A stretch of DNA of 64,000 nucleotides from BMS3ABIN04 sp964553325 (lineage in GTDB: Bacteria; Bacteroidota; Ignavibacteria; Ignavibacteriales; Melioribacteraceae), in contig CAZKKI010000071.1 of assembly GCA_964553325.1 (NCBI GenBank), positions 62,001-126,000 on the forward strand. Reading direction: 5' to 3'. Made by a program: the position numbers and the translations under genes. Below the pieces are notes generated by a model. It was not told where the DNA came from and searched no databases. It worked only from the letters and a program-made list of their open reading frames with translations. Positions 45,304-54,186 of the stretch are shown here, piece after piece (positions within the stretch are counted from its first letter, which is position 1; every line of letters begins with the position of its first letter).

Positions 45304-46128
45304 TTAATTGTTCGATAAAAATTCGTTTACCAAAATAATAAATTCCTCAGATTTTTCTATATGAACATTATGTCCGCATTCGTTTACAATTTTATGTTCG
45401 GCATTCGGTAATGCACGAACCATTTTTTTGTTCAGTTCCGTGAACTTTTTATCCAAGGCTCCGGTAATTAATAAAGTTGGAATATTTAAATTTTTAAGTT
45501 TACCCCAAACTTGAGGCATTTTGCCCGTGCCGAAACTTTTCAGCGTATTTGCAAGACCGATTTTATTGTTCCGGAGTTTCATCAATTTCAAATGCTCGTA
45601 TTTTTCAGCGGGAATGTTTTTAAGGGAATCGAACAATGGTAAAGCAAGCCAATAATTCACAAACCGTTCGACCCCGTTTTCCAGAATGAAATCGGCTAAC
45701 TTTTCGTCACTCTTGATCCTTGTGTTTCTTTCGCTTTCTGTAATTATGCCGGCTGTAGTGCTTTCGAGTATGAGTTTTTCAATTAGTTCCGGAAATTCCA
45801 GTGTAAACAAAAGAGCAAGTCGTCCTCCCATTGAATAACCGGTAAGTACAATTTTATCGGCATTTAAGAAGTTGATTAAGTTGCGTAAATATTTTACTTG
45901 TGATTTGTATGAGTATAAACTTGCGTCTGCAGGTACCGAGCTTTTACCGTGGCCGATTAAATCGATAGAAACCGGGAAATATTTTCCCCTAATTTTACCC
46001 GATACAAAATCCCATTCGTGTGCATTGCCGGAAAAACCGTGAAGAAAAACCAAAGGGATTTTTCCGGGAGGAATATTTTCTTTATCTGTAATTACATTGA
46101 TATTAATTTCATCGGAACGGAGTAACAT
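45304..46128 (-). CDS. menH: SHCHC synthase, alpha/beta hydrolase
   Basis: The 274-residue alpha/beta hydrolase has the nucleophile elbow GYSMGG, an acid in the GALDKKF strand and histidine in NECGHNVHIEK, the MenH triad. MenH removes pyruvate from SEPHCHC to give SHCHC. HGFSGN forms the oxyanion region. The gene abuts menD directly (0-base spacing) and precedes menB. Among many similar hydrolases the operon position decides the name. Confidence 0.9.
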   Translation of the reverse strand: MLLRSDEININVITDKENIPPGKIPLVFLHGFSGNAHEWDFVSGKIRGKYFPVSIDLIGHGKSSVPADASLYSYKSQVKYLRNLINFLNADKIVLTGYSMGGRLALLFTLEFPELIEKLILESTTAGIITESERNTRIKSDEKLADFILENGVERFVNYWLALPLFDSLKNIPAEKYEHLKLMKLRNNKIGLANTLKSFGTGKMPQVWGKLKNLNIPTLLITGALDKKFTELNKKMVRALPNAEHKIVNECGHNVHIEKSEEFIILVNEFLSNN

Positions 46129-47895
46129 TTAGAATGATTTTTTTAATTTGTTGCTAACAAATTGCCAATATTCTTTACGAAGTTCAACGGAAGATTCGGA
46201 ATCGGTTTCGATATGTAAAACGGTGAAGCTTTCAGCTTCTCTTTCACAGGCAAGTTTATTTATTAAATCGTTAAAACTTTTAATATTGTAAAAAATGCCC
46301 CCGTAAGCTTTTGTGAGTAATTTGAAGTTAACCGACTGTGGAGTTTGGAAATATTCCCGGAAGAATTTATTATAGTTTGCTATCGGTAACATTTTGAATA
46401 TACCGCCTCCGTTGTTATTAATTAATATTATTTTCAACGGAATTTTATTGTTCCGTAAAATGTTCAAGCCGTTAACATCGTGTAGAAAAGCCAAATCGCC
46501 AATTACCAAATAGGTTTGTTTTTTCGATTGCGCGGCAATACCGGCGGCCGTCGAAATTACTCCGTCTATTCCGCTCGCCCCTCTGTTCGAAAAAACGTTG
46601 ATTTTTTTACGTGTCGGCGAAGCGAAAAAATCCAGATCCCTCACCGGCATACTGTTCGAAATAACAAGGTTACTATTGGGCGGAATACATTTTATCAGTT
46701 CAGGGATTATTCTGCCTTCGAAGGGAAAATCGGCATTAAAAATTTTTCCCTTTTTGATTTGTTCGGTGTTTATTTCCAAATTGCGGATTTTATTCAACCA
46801 TTCGGTTATTTCCGGTGCGGATTTTTTATTTAACAAGGAAATTGCTACATGTAAAAACTCCGAAGGGTTTTGTGAAATAATTGACTTGGTTGTACCGGAA
46901 GGATCTTTGTAGTCACCGAATTCATTAATTAAAATTTTTGTTCCTTTCGCATCCTTAATAAAATCAAGCGCGATGTTGGATGTCGGTGCACTTCCGAATT
47001 GAAAAATTATATCGGCATTGAGCAGAAAGCCGTAGGCACCGGATTTCAAAAATGCCGAGGCATTGGAAATAACATTGTGTTTTGAAAAATTACCGAAACG
47101 TAAACCCGAAATTCCGTCGGCAATAATAGGGTAACCCGTAATTTTGGAAAACTTTGTTAGCAGTTTTGCAAAATCGTTCCGATAATTATCCCATCCGCAG
47201 AAAATTAACCCTTTCGGTTTGCGGGTTATGGCTTTTACCACAGAGGATAAATTTTCGGCAGCGGGAGGATTCGAAGTTGAAATGTAATTTTCAATTGATA
47301 TATTTTTAATTTTGTTATAAAAAGTTTTATCTATTTTATCGGTAAAAGTTCCGGGTTCCAGAGGTTTTCTGAAAGGGAAATTTATGTGTACGGGTCCTCG
47401 GTTTTTTTTAAAAGCGATTTCAACGGCTTCTGCCGCAATCTTTTTGATGTTCAATAGTTTCGATTCGGTTAAAGAAGGCAGACCGGCATTGAAAAATTTG
47501 CGTATATGATTTGCGTAAATATTCGATTGATTTATTGTTTGATTTGCGCCTCGGTTCAAAAGTTCGGGTGGTCTATCGGCCGTGCAAACAATTAACGGAA
47601 TTCTTCTTTGGTATGCTTCTATAATTGCCGGGTACAATTCTGCAACGGCGGTTCCCGATGTTGTAACAATAACGACCGGCGAACCGGATTGTTCTGCAAG
47701 ACCCAAAGCAAAAAAGGCGCTCGAGCGTTCATCGGGATTAACGAAAGTCTTTATTTTTTTATTTGCCGCAAATGCCAAAGTAAGCGGTGTACTTCTTGAC
47801 CCCGGTGAAATGCATGCAAATTTAATTCCGATTTCTGCAAGTTGCTCGGTGAATAATTCCGACCAAAAACTATTGCGGTTGATAGGAATTTTCAT
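46129..47895 (-). CDS. menD: SEPHCHC synthase, thiamine-diphosphate-dependent
   Basis: The 588-residue enzyme joins isochorismate with the succinic-semialdehyde unit of 2-oxoglutarate. It has the N-terminal ISPGSRSTPL substrate loop, TTSGTAVAEL, and the C-terminal ThDP-binding VIGDLAFLHDVNGL with INNNGGGIF. Length is standard. It overlaps menF by 26 bases, so the two are translationally coupled. Confidence 0.95.
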   Translation of the reverse strand: MKIPINRNSFWSELFTEQLAEIGIKFACISPGSRSTPLTLAFAANKKIKTFVNPDERSSAFFALGLAEQSGSPVVIVTTSGTAVAELYPAIIEAYQRRIPLIVCTADRPPELLNRGANQTINQSNIYANHIRKFFNAGLPSLTESKLLNIKKIAAEAVEIAFKKNRGPVHINFPFRKPLEPGTFTDKIDKTFYNKIKNISIENYISTSNPPAAENLSSVVKAITRKPKGLIFCGWDNYRNDFAKLLTKFSKITGYPIIADGISGLRFGNFSKHNVISNASAFLKSGAYGFLLNADIIFQFGSAPTSNIALDFIKDAKGTKILINEFGDYKDPSGTTKSIISQNPSEFLHVAISLLNKKSAPEITEWLNKIRNLEINTEQIKKGKIFNADFPFEGRIIPELIKCIPPNSNLVISNSMPVRDLDFFASPTRKKINVFSNRGASGIDGVISTAAGIAAQSKKQTYLVIGDLAFLHDVNGLNILRNNKIPLKIILINNNGGGIFKMLPIANYNKFFREYFQTPQSVNFKLLTKAYGGIFYNIKSFNDLINKLACEREAESFTVLHIETDSESSVELRKEYWQFVSNKLKKSF

Positions 47896-49291
47896 AAATG
47901 AAGAGATTCTTAATGGGTTTCAGTTTCAATTCCGTTTCGTTGAATTCTTCTTGAGGTTCCGAACCTTCTACAATTCCGCAACCGGCGTATGCAAATATTT
48001 TCTTTTCTTTGTAAAGTGCCGAACGGATTGCAACAGCAAATTCCGCTTCGTCCTCAAAGCTGAACCATCCTACAATTCCGGCATATAAACCTCTGTCGTG
48101 CTCTTCCATTTCGGTAATTGACTTGAGCGCATTCATCCATGGAGCTCCGCAAATAGCCGGAGTAGGATGTAATTCTTTTAAAATGGAAAACAAAGGCATT
48201 TCGTTTTTTAATTTTGCTTTTATCGGCGTCCACAAATGCTGGATGTTCGGTAATTTTCTGATTATCGGTTTTTCGTCGAATATAATCTCGTTGGATATCT
48301 TTTTCAAAGAAGAAGTAATAAACTCCACCACGGCGTTTTGTTCGTGAAGATTCTTTTTGCTGTTAAGAAGTTCGGTTTCCAAAATTTTATCTTCTTCTTC
48401 CGTTTTCCCCCTTGAGATTGAACCGGCTAGCGCATCGGCTTCAATCCAGCCGTTCGAAATTTTAGCAAGTTTTTCGGGTGAGGCACCAAAGAAAATAGAA
48501 TTGTTTCTTTTAAACGCAAAGACGTAACATTTGGGATATCTTTCACTTAAAGTTTTAAGAATATAACTTAAATCTGGTTCGCCGGATAGTTCCCATTCAA
48601 CTTCACGGGAAAGTACTATTTTTTGAATTGAACCTTTGGAAATATTTTCAAGAGCAAGAATAACTTTTTCGTTCCAACCGTTATGTTCCTTAAAATCGAT
48701 AATTCTTACATCGCTTTCCGGAATTGGCGAATGTACGGATTTATTTACGGTTAAAATTTTAAGAATGTTCTCCAGTTTATTCCGTAAGGCGGTGGAGTTT
48801 ATCTCGTCGGAAAAATAATTTACGATTAAATAAGATTTTCCGGCTCGATTTAAAATCAAGAAACGGGGAACGAACCAGTCGGAATCCGAAAAATCTTTCC
48901 ACACATTACTTTTTTGATTCGGTGCGAATTTCATTCCGCCGAAAAAAAGAGGTAAGTTGCCGAGGTTGTTTTCCTTCCAATTGTTTATGAAATTTTTTCG
49001 TAACGAAGAAATTTTCTCATCGGTTTTTTCAACGCGTAGAATTCCGTTTTCGGTGATGTTAACTATCGGATCGAAAGCAAGAAATGAAATTTTTTTACCG
49101 GATATGTTCCAGTAAAAAAAATCTGTTTTAATATTAAAATCCCGAATTAAAAAATTAAGATCAATATATTCAATTACAGTGGAAAAACTGATCAAATTAG
49201 TTGTTTTTGAAGGATTTTCGGAATGTATCCCGTGTGTTTCGTTAAATTTATTGAGTTTTTCGTATAGTTCAGCCAATTTTTTCTGTCTCAA
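47870..49291 (-). CDS. menF: Isochorismate synthase
   Basis: The 473-residue chorismate-binding enzyme converts chorismate to isochorismate and heads the operon. The C-terminal catalytic domain has ALAGSISRGKTEEED, a metal-site EL pair in LLNSKKNLHEQ and HDRGLYAGIVGW. The start is a TTG at 49289-49291 just after an AT-rich stretch; a second TTG at 49274-49276 is also possible. No substantial leader region remains between it and the divergent YgjP-type gene (28 bases), so promoters overlap. Confidence 0.93.
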   Translation of the reverse strand: MRQKKLAELYEKLNKFNETHGIHSENPSKTTNLISFSTVIEYIDLNFLIRDFNIKTDFFYWNISGKKISFLAFDPIVNITENGILRVEKTDEKISSLRKNFINNWKENNLGNLPLFFGGMKFAPNQKSNVWKDFSDSDWFVPRFLILNRAGKSYLIVNYFSDEINSTALRNKLENILKILTVNKSVHSPIPESDVRIIDFKEHNGWNEKVILALENISKGSIQKIVLSREVEWELSGEPDLSYILKTLSERYPKCYVFAFKRNNSIFFGASPEKLAKISNGWIEADALAGSISRGKTEEEDKILETELLNSKKNLHEQNAVVEFITSSLKKISNEIIFDEKPIIRKLPNIQHLWTPIKAKLKNEMPLFSILKELHPTPAICGAPWMNALKSITEMEEHDRGLYAGIVGWFSFEDEAEFAVAIRSALYKEKKIFAYAGCGIVEGSEPQEEFNETELKLKPIKNLFIYENSYQPQ

Positions 49292-49319
49292 AAATAATAT
49301 ATAAATATAACGTTTCTAC

Positions 49320-50060
49320 TTGAACTTTCAAATTAAAAGAGTTAATTTTAATTTTAAACTTGCACATTACTATATCGTAATATTAATATTGAATAATAAA
49401 TCCGTTAACATAAACGGCAATAAAATAACATATTCGGTTAAAAAGAGCAACAAAGCCAAATATGTTCGATTGAAAATAAACCTTGACGGCGAGATACATT
49501 TGATAGTACCGAAGTTTGTTAGTATTTCGCACGCCGAAAAATTAATGTTCAGTAAAAACAATTTAATAATCAAAAATTACCAAAATATTCAAAATAAATT
49601 AAGGAAGTTTTATTTTCTTGGTAACGAATTGGAAATAGTAACCGGAAATAATAACTTGCGTCAATCGAAATCGCCTTTGATATTTGATAACAAATTATTA
49701 ATATTGAATACAAATAAAGTTGAAAATATAAGAAAGCTTTACAATGAATGGCTGAGAACACAAGCCAAATCTTATATTCCAAGAAGGGTTGAATATTTCT
49801 CCGATAAGTTCGGATTTATATACAAGAAAGTCATAATCCGTGGACAAAAAACCAGATGGGGCAGTTGTTCGACCAACGGAACGCTTTCTTTTAATTACAA
49901 ACTTATGTATTTTAACAATAAAGTTATTGATTATGTTATTGTACACGAATTGTGTCATTTAAAAGAAATGAATCATTCGGATAGATTTTGGAAACTAGTG
50001 GAGGCAATCATGCCCGATTACAAAATCCACAAACATCAATTAGGCTTATTTCTTAACTAA
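49320..50060 (+). CDS. YgjP/DUF45-type zinc metallopeptidase
   Basis: The 246-residue protein has the motif HELCHLKEMNHSDRFW (HExxH plus a third ligand), and RGQKTRWGSCSTNGTLSFNY just before it, the two hallmarks of the YgjP/SprT-like DUF45 family. Its substrate is unknown. The listed start is a TTG; TTG 49389 would give a shorter form that begins at the family's usual beta-strand region and is also possible. The stop is 18 bases before the MarR gene, which may be cotranscribed. Confidence 0.8.
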   Translation: MNFQIKRVNFNFKLAHYYIVILILNNKSVNINGNKITYSVKKSNKAKYVRLKINLDGEIHLIVPKFVSISHAEKLMFSKNNLIIKNYQNIQNKLRKFYFLGNELEIVTGNNNLRQSKSPLIFDNKLLILNTNKVENIRKLYNEWLRTQAKSYIPRRVEYFSDKFGFIYKKVIIRGQKTRWGSCSTNGTLSFNYKLMYFNNKVIDYVIVHELCHLKEMNHSDRFWKLVEAIMPDYKIHKHQLGLFLN

Positions 50061-50078
50061 TGGAAGGGAGAAAGAAAC

Positions 50079-50507
50079 ATGGCTAAACAAACAAAAGCAC
50101 AAGCAGCGCTTGAATTGTGGGAAACAATGAACAAGGCTTATGAAGTACTTAAAAGAGCACACGCTCAAAAAGTATATGCTCATAAGTTAACAAGTCCGCA
50201 ATTTAGTGTGCTTGAAATTCTAACGGAAAAGGGAAGTATTCCTTTGAAGAGAATTAGCGAACAAATGCATGTGACCGGTGCAAACATCACATGTGTAATC
50301 GACAATTTGGAAAAAGAAGATCTCGTCAGAAGAAATCCTTCGAAAGAAGACCGTAGAGTTATTAACGCGGAAATCACACCGAAAGGAAAACAAAAATTCG
50401 AGAAGCTTTTTCCTGAGCACGTAAAAACTTTACAAAGTTTTACGAATAAATTGTCGGAAAACGAATTGAAGCAATTGTTGAAATTGTTGAATAAAATAGC
50501 TTCTTAA
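50079..50507 (+). CDS. MarR family transcriptional regulator
   Basis: The 142-residue protein has the MarR winged helix: LTSPQFSVLEILTEKGSIPLK, the recognition helix MHVTGANITCVIDNLEKE and the wing with RNPSKEDRRVINAEITPKG. Such dimers repress genes and respond to small ligands. GGAAGGGAG lies well placed before the ATG. The stop codon shares the TTAA palindrome with the stop of the convergent prmA. The target is not clear; the YgjP gene upstream is the nearest candidate. Confidence 0.9.
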   Translation: MAKQTKAQAALELWETMNKAYEVLKRAHAQKVYAHKLTSPQFSVLEILTEKGSIPLKRISEQMHVTGANITCVIDNLEKEDLVRRNPSKEDRRVINAEITPKGKQKFEKLFPEHVKTLQSFTNKLSENELKQLLKLLNKIAS

Positions 50508-51355
50508 TTTAGTTTTTCAAAAGTTAAAGCAGACCATTCGTTTAATCGTTTTACATCGAGTAAGTTAAACGAATAGTTCTCAAAGGTTCGGATTAATTCG
50601 CTTTCATCGGAGTTAAGAATTCCCGAAAGAATTAATCTGCCGCTTTTATTAGTAGTGCGGGCGAGTTCTTTTTGTATTGATAATAATATGTTCTTATTAA
50701 TGTTTGCTAACACCAAATCGAATTTCAGATTTGTGATTGAATCGATTTCCGTATGTTGTATTTCCACTTTATCGGAAACGTTATTTATTTGAACATTTTC
50801 AATACCATTGATGTAACACCATTCGTCATTATCTATTGCGATGACTCGCCCTGCACTCATTTTTGCTGCGGCAATTGCCAACACACCGGTTCCGCTTCCA
50901 ACGTCCAAAACTTTATCGTTAGGTCTTATATATTTTTGCAACATTTCCAACATCAAGCGCGTTGTTTCGTGTTTGCCCGTTCCGAAAGACATTTTAGGAT
51001 TAATAATTATTACGATTTCGTTCTTTTCAGGTTCATATTTTTTGAATGACGGACGAATAATGATACGAGGCGGTACTTTAATGATTTCTTGTTTCTTTTC
51101 CCATTCTTCATTCCAGTTCTTGTTCTCAACTTCTTCTTCCGAAACAAGAAAGTTCTCAATTACGTTTTCCGATTTTAATTTTTCAAGTGATTTTTCAATA
51201 GTTTCTTTTTTTATGTGAGAGCTTTTTTTTACGTACACCGAAAGAAAATTGTCGTTCTCCTCGATTCCCAATATTTCCAAATCCCACAAAATACCGCTCA
51301 GAAGTTCGGGATTAAACGGTTCGGTTTTTACTAAAAACTTAATGAAGTTTTCCAT
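50504..51355 (-). CDS. prmA: Ribosomal protein L11 methyltransferase
   Basis: The 283-residue protein has the SAM-binding motif VLDVGSGTGVLAIAAA, the FGTGKHETT region that fixes PrmA, and NINKNILL. It trimethylates ribosomal protein L11. The ATG at 51353-51355 is preferred; an in-frame TTG at 51367 would overlap the preceding gene. It is 4 bases after the carboxypeptidase gene and the last of the leftward group. Confidence 0.93.
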   Translation of the reverse strand: MENFIKFLVKTEPFNPELLSGILWDLEILGIEENDNFLSVYVKKSSHIKKETIEKSLEKLKSENVIENFLVSEEEVENKNWNEEWEKKQEIIKVPPRIIIRPSFKKYEPEKNEIVIIINPKMSFGTGKHETTRLMLEMLQKYIRPNDKVLDVGSGTGVLAIAAAKMSAGRVIAIDNDEWCYINGIENVQINNVSDKVEIQHTEIDSITNLKFDLVLANINKNILLSIQKELARTTNKSGRLILSGILNSDESELIRTFENYSFNLLDVKRLNEWSALTFEKLN

Positions 51356-51359
51356 CGCA

Positions 51360-52781
51360 TTATTCAATTGTTGAAGAAGTTAAAATATCGCAAATTTTGT
51401 CTTGGATTAATCTCGGTATGCTCGAATTTTCGACGTAGTTTTGCATTAGAATGGAAAAAGCAATTTGATGGTTGTTTTTGGAAGTAAGATAGCCGGAAAG
51501 GGAACTTACTCCGCTAAGAGAACCGGTTTTTGCATGCACGTTTTGGAATGATGTGGAATTAGTCATTCTTTTTTCCAAAGTTCCGTCTACGCCGGCAACG
51601 GGAAATGAATTATATAAAATCAGATATTTGTCGTGATGATTGTAGTAAATATATTTCAATACTTCCAATAACAATTCGGCGGTAACCAGATTATACCTCG
51701 AAACGCCCGAACCGTCGGCGAAATTGTAATTGTCAGGGTCCAAACCTACCATAATAATCAAACTGTCTATTAATTTTAACCCGTTTTCCGCCGTTGCCGG
51801 TTTCCCGAAATATGTGAAAGCCATTGCGCGCAAAAGCATTTCCGCACTTAAATTATCACTTTCTTTATTTAAATTTATAAGAACCGAGTCCAAGCTTCTT
51901 TCAAAAGTAGCGATGTGGTGCGTGAATAACGGCATGGTAGCTGTATCCAAAAATCCCTCGAAAACAATCCCGTTTTTTCTCAGACTTTCTTCCGCCAGTG
52001 TAAGAAAATATTTTTCCGGGTGAACTAAATTTAATGCGGTTGTATCGGGTTCGTGTTTGTAAGACAAGGTCCCTTTTACGATAATAGTGTTTTCGCGATT
52101 AATCCAATCGCGTGTAATCGTAAGATCGGATGTGTCTTCTTTGATGGTTACGGATGTATTTTCAATGTCGAAAAATTTTGATTCGGGAATGGTTTTTACT
52201 ACGACCGGTTTATCGATTAAATTCGGTTCGTAAGCGATTTTAACCGCGGCGTCGTTAATTATCAACGGCGTCATATACGGAAAGTCGGTGCTGGGGTCAT
52301 CGTCCCACATCCAACCGCTACCCCAGAATAGGGAATCGAAAAGCGATACATCACCGTAGAGGTTTCCGCGGATTTCATCGATGCCGAATTCTTTAATCGA
52401 ATTAACTAGCGAATCCAAGTCTCCGGTTGTAAAATCCGGATCGCCGCCTCCTACGAAATATAAATCGCCGTAACAAATTGATTCCATGAGCAAACCCGAG
52501 TAATATGCCGATGTCTTAAAAGTGAAAGACGAATCGAGTGCCAGCAGAGCGGCAACGCTGGTTAAAATTTTCATATTCGATGCCGGATGCATTAGCAGTT
52601 TCTCGTTTTTTTTGTAAACCGGCTTGTTTGCCGTTAAATCGTAAACGGCTATGGAAATATTTGTCGATTCAAAAAAGTCGTCGGCAAGAATTTCGTCGAT
52701 TTGTTCAGTTACTTTGCCGTTTTGCGCAAGCACGGTAACATTAATTAGTAAGAAAACGAGGAGAAAAACTTTTTTAATCAT
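51360..52781 (-). CDS. dacB: D-alanyl-D-alanine carboxypeptidase/endopeptidase (PBP4 type)
   Basis: From the ATG at 52781 the product is 473 residues with a signal peptide (VFLLVFLLINVTVLAQ). The S13 motifs are present: SxxK in ASNMKI, SxN in SGVSRYN and KTG in AKTGSLSG. The enzyme trims peptidoglycan stem peptides in the periplasm. A start at 52832 would lie inside the TatD gene and is unlikely. It is 19 bases after the TatD-radical SAM gene and 4 bases before prmA. Confidence 0.9.
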   Translation of the reverse strand: MIKKVFLLVFLLINVTVLAQNGKVTEQIDEILADDFFESTNISIAVYDLTANKPVYKKNEKLLMHPASNMKILTSVAALLALDSSFTFKTSAYYSGLLMESICYGDLYFVGGGDPDFTTGDLDSLVNSIKEFGIDEIRGNLYGDVSLFDSLFWGSGWMWDDDPSTDFPYMTPLIINDAAVKIAYEPNLIDKPVVVKTIPESKFFDIENTSVTIKEDTSDLTITRDWINRENTIIVKGTLSYKHEPDTTALNLVHPEKYFLTLAEESLRKNGIVFEGFLDTATMPLFTHHIATFERSLDSVLINLNKESDNLSAEMLLRAMAFTYFGKPATAENGLKLIDSLIIMVGLDPDNYNFADGSGVSRYNLVTAELLLEVLKYIYYNHHDKYLILYNSFPVAGVDGTLEKRMTNSTSFQNVHAKTGSLSGVSSLSGYLTSKNNHQIAFSILMQNYVENSSIPRLIQDKICDILTSSTIE

Positions 52782-52800
52782 TGTTTGCAAACCGTGAGTT

Positions 52801-54159
52801 TTAAAAATAAACTCTTTCTCTGAATTCCACACCGAGTTCTTCGGTGACGAATTTTTTGGCTTTTTCCGTATCCACTTCGTTCATTCCTACAATCGTCATT
52901 ACAACTTTAGCATACTGTTTGGCTTTTTTAGCAAAATCTAGCATCTCTTGATGTAATTTCGGATCGACTCTCATTAATTTAGCATACTGTTGCGGATCTG
53001 TAGAATTCAAACTGATCGAAACCGTATCGATAAGACCTTTCAATTCCGGTGTTATATCCCGCTTGTTAATAAAATTGCCGTGACCATCCGTGTTTAATCT
53101 GGTTTTACCGCCTTTTTCTTTAACGTATTTTGCAACCTCTTTAACAACATCCCAGCGGATTGTCGGTTCACCGTAACCGCAAAAAACAATTTCGTCGTAT
53201 TGTTTCGGATCGCCTATTTCCTCAATGTATTTTTCCGCCGGCGGTTCTTGGGATTTATCCATTTTAAGATTATATCCGCTGATTACCGCTTCACCTTTTC
53301 TGTCGCAGAAAATACAATCGGCGTTACACCGGTTTGTTACGTTAATGTAAAGCGATTTACCGATTTGGTAAGTATAACTCAACGGCGGTTTTTCCCCGAT
53401 GCCATATAACCTGTAAGCATTATACGATGTTGTGCGCGCCACGTCTTCTATCCTCAAGTGTTTAAGTTCCGCTAATTTTTCGGCAATAAAAGTTATGTAA
53501 GAAGGTTCGTTTCTTTTCCCGCGGTAAGGAACGGGAGTTAAAAAAGGTGAATCGGTTTCCAAAAGCATATCTTCCACGCTTAATTGACTTACGATTTTTC
53601 TTATGTCGTCGGCTTTTTTGAATGTTATATTTCCCGTGAACGAAATAAAGTGTCTCATCTCAATTAATTCTTTCGCTTCGGTTGTATTTCCGGCAAAGCA
53701 GTGGAAATGCGCTCGTAAACCGGAATTTTTATATTCTCTGATGATTTCCATTATATCGTCGTTCGATTGACGATTGTGAACGATTATCGGTTTGTTAACT
53801 TTTAATGCCAAATCGATTTGTTTTTTGAAAGCGTGAATTTGTTTTTCTTTCGGGGAAAAATCATAGTAATAATCAAGTCCGATTTCACCGATGGCAACTA
53901 CTTTGGGATGCCGAGCCAATTTTTCCAGTTTGGGAATTAACGAATCTTCCCATTCGTTTGTATCGTGCGGGTGAACACCAACGGCGGCGTACACCATATC
54001 GAACTGCTCGGCTAAATCTATCGCTTGTGCCGACGATGCCAAATCGGTTGCCGGTACTAAAATATAATCGACTCCTGCAGTCTTTGCCCGTTGAATTATT
54101 TGTTCGACTTCCCCGTTAAAATTCGGATAAAAAAGATGAGCGTGTGAATCAACAAACAT
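52801..54159 (-). CDS. TatD-family hydrolase fused to a radical SAM domain
   Basis: The 452-residue protein combines two enzymes. Residues 1-255 are TatD DNase/metal hydrolase: SHAHL with H6 and H8, GEIGLDYYYD, HNR, HFHCF and ETDSPF with D203. Residues about 262-452 are a radical SAM domain with CNADCIFC (C278, C282, C285) and GYGEPTIRWD. TatD alone is about 260 residues. The radical SAM part is related to the TatD-associated radical SAM proteins, which are normally separate genes. Function unknown; a role in RNA, quality control or a modified substrate is only conjecture. Confidence 0.85.
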   Translation of the reverse strand: MFVDSHAHLFYPNFNGEVEQIIQRAKTAGVDYILVPATDLASSAQAIDLAEQFDMVYAAVGVHPHDTNEWEDSLIPKLEKLARHPKVVAIGEIGLDYYYDFSPKEKQIHAFKKQIDLALKVNKPIIVHNRQSNDDIMEIIREYKNSGLRAHFHCFAGNTTEAKELIEMRHFISFTGNITFKKADDIRKIVSQLSVEDMLLETDSPFLTPVPYRGKRNEPSYITFIAEKLAELKHLRIEDVARTTSYNAYRLYGIGEKPPLSYTYQIGKSLYINVTNRCNADCIFCDRKGEAVISGYNLKMDKSQEPPAEKYIEEIGDPKQYDEIVFCGYGEPTIRWDVVKEVAKYVKEKGGKTRLNTDGHGNFINKRDITPELKGLIDTVSISLNSTDPQQYAKLMRVDPKLHQEMLDFAKKAKQYAKVVMTIVGMNEVDTEKAKKFVTEELGVEFRERVYF

Positions 54160-54186
54160 ATACTTTCCTTTGCTTAGGGTTTGAGG

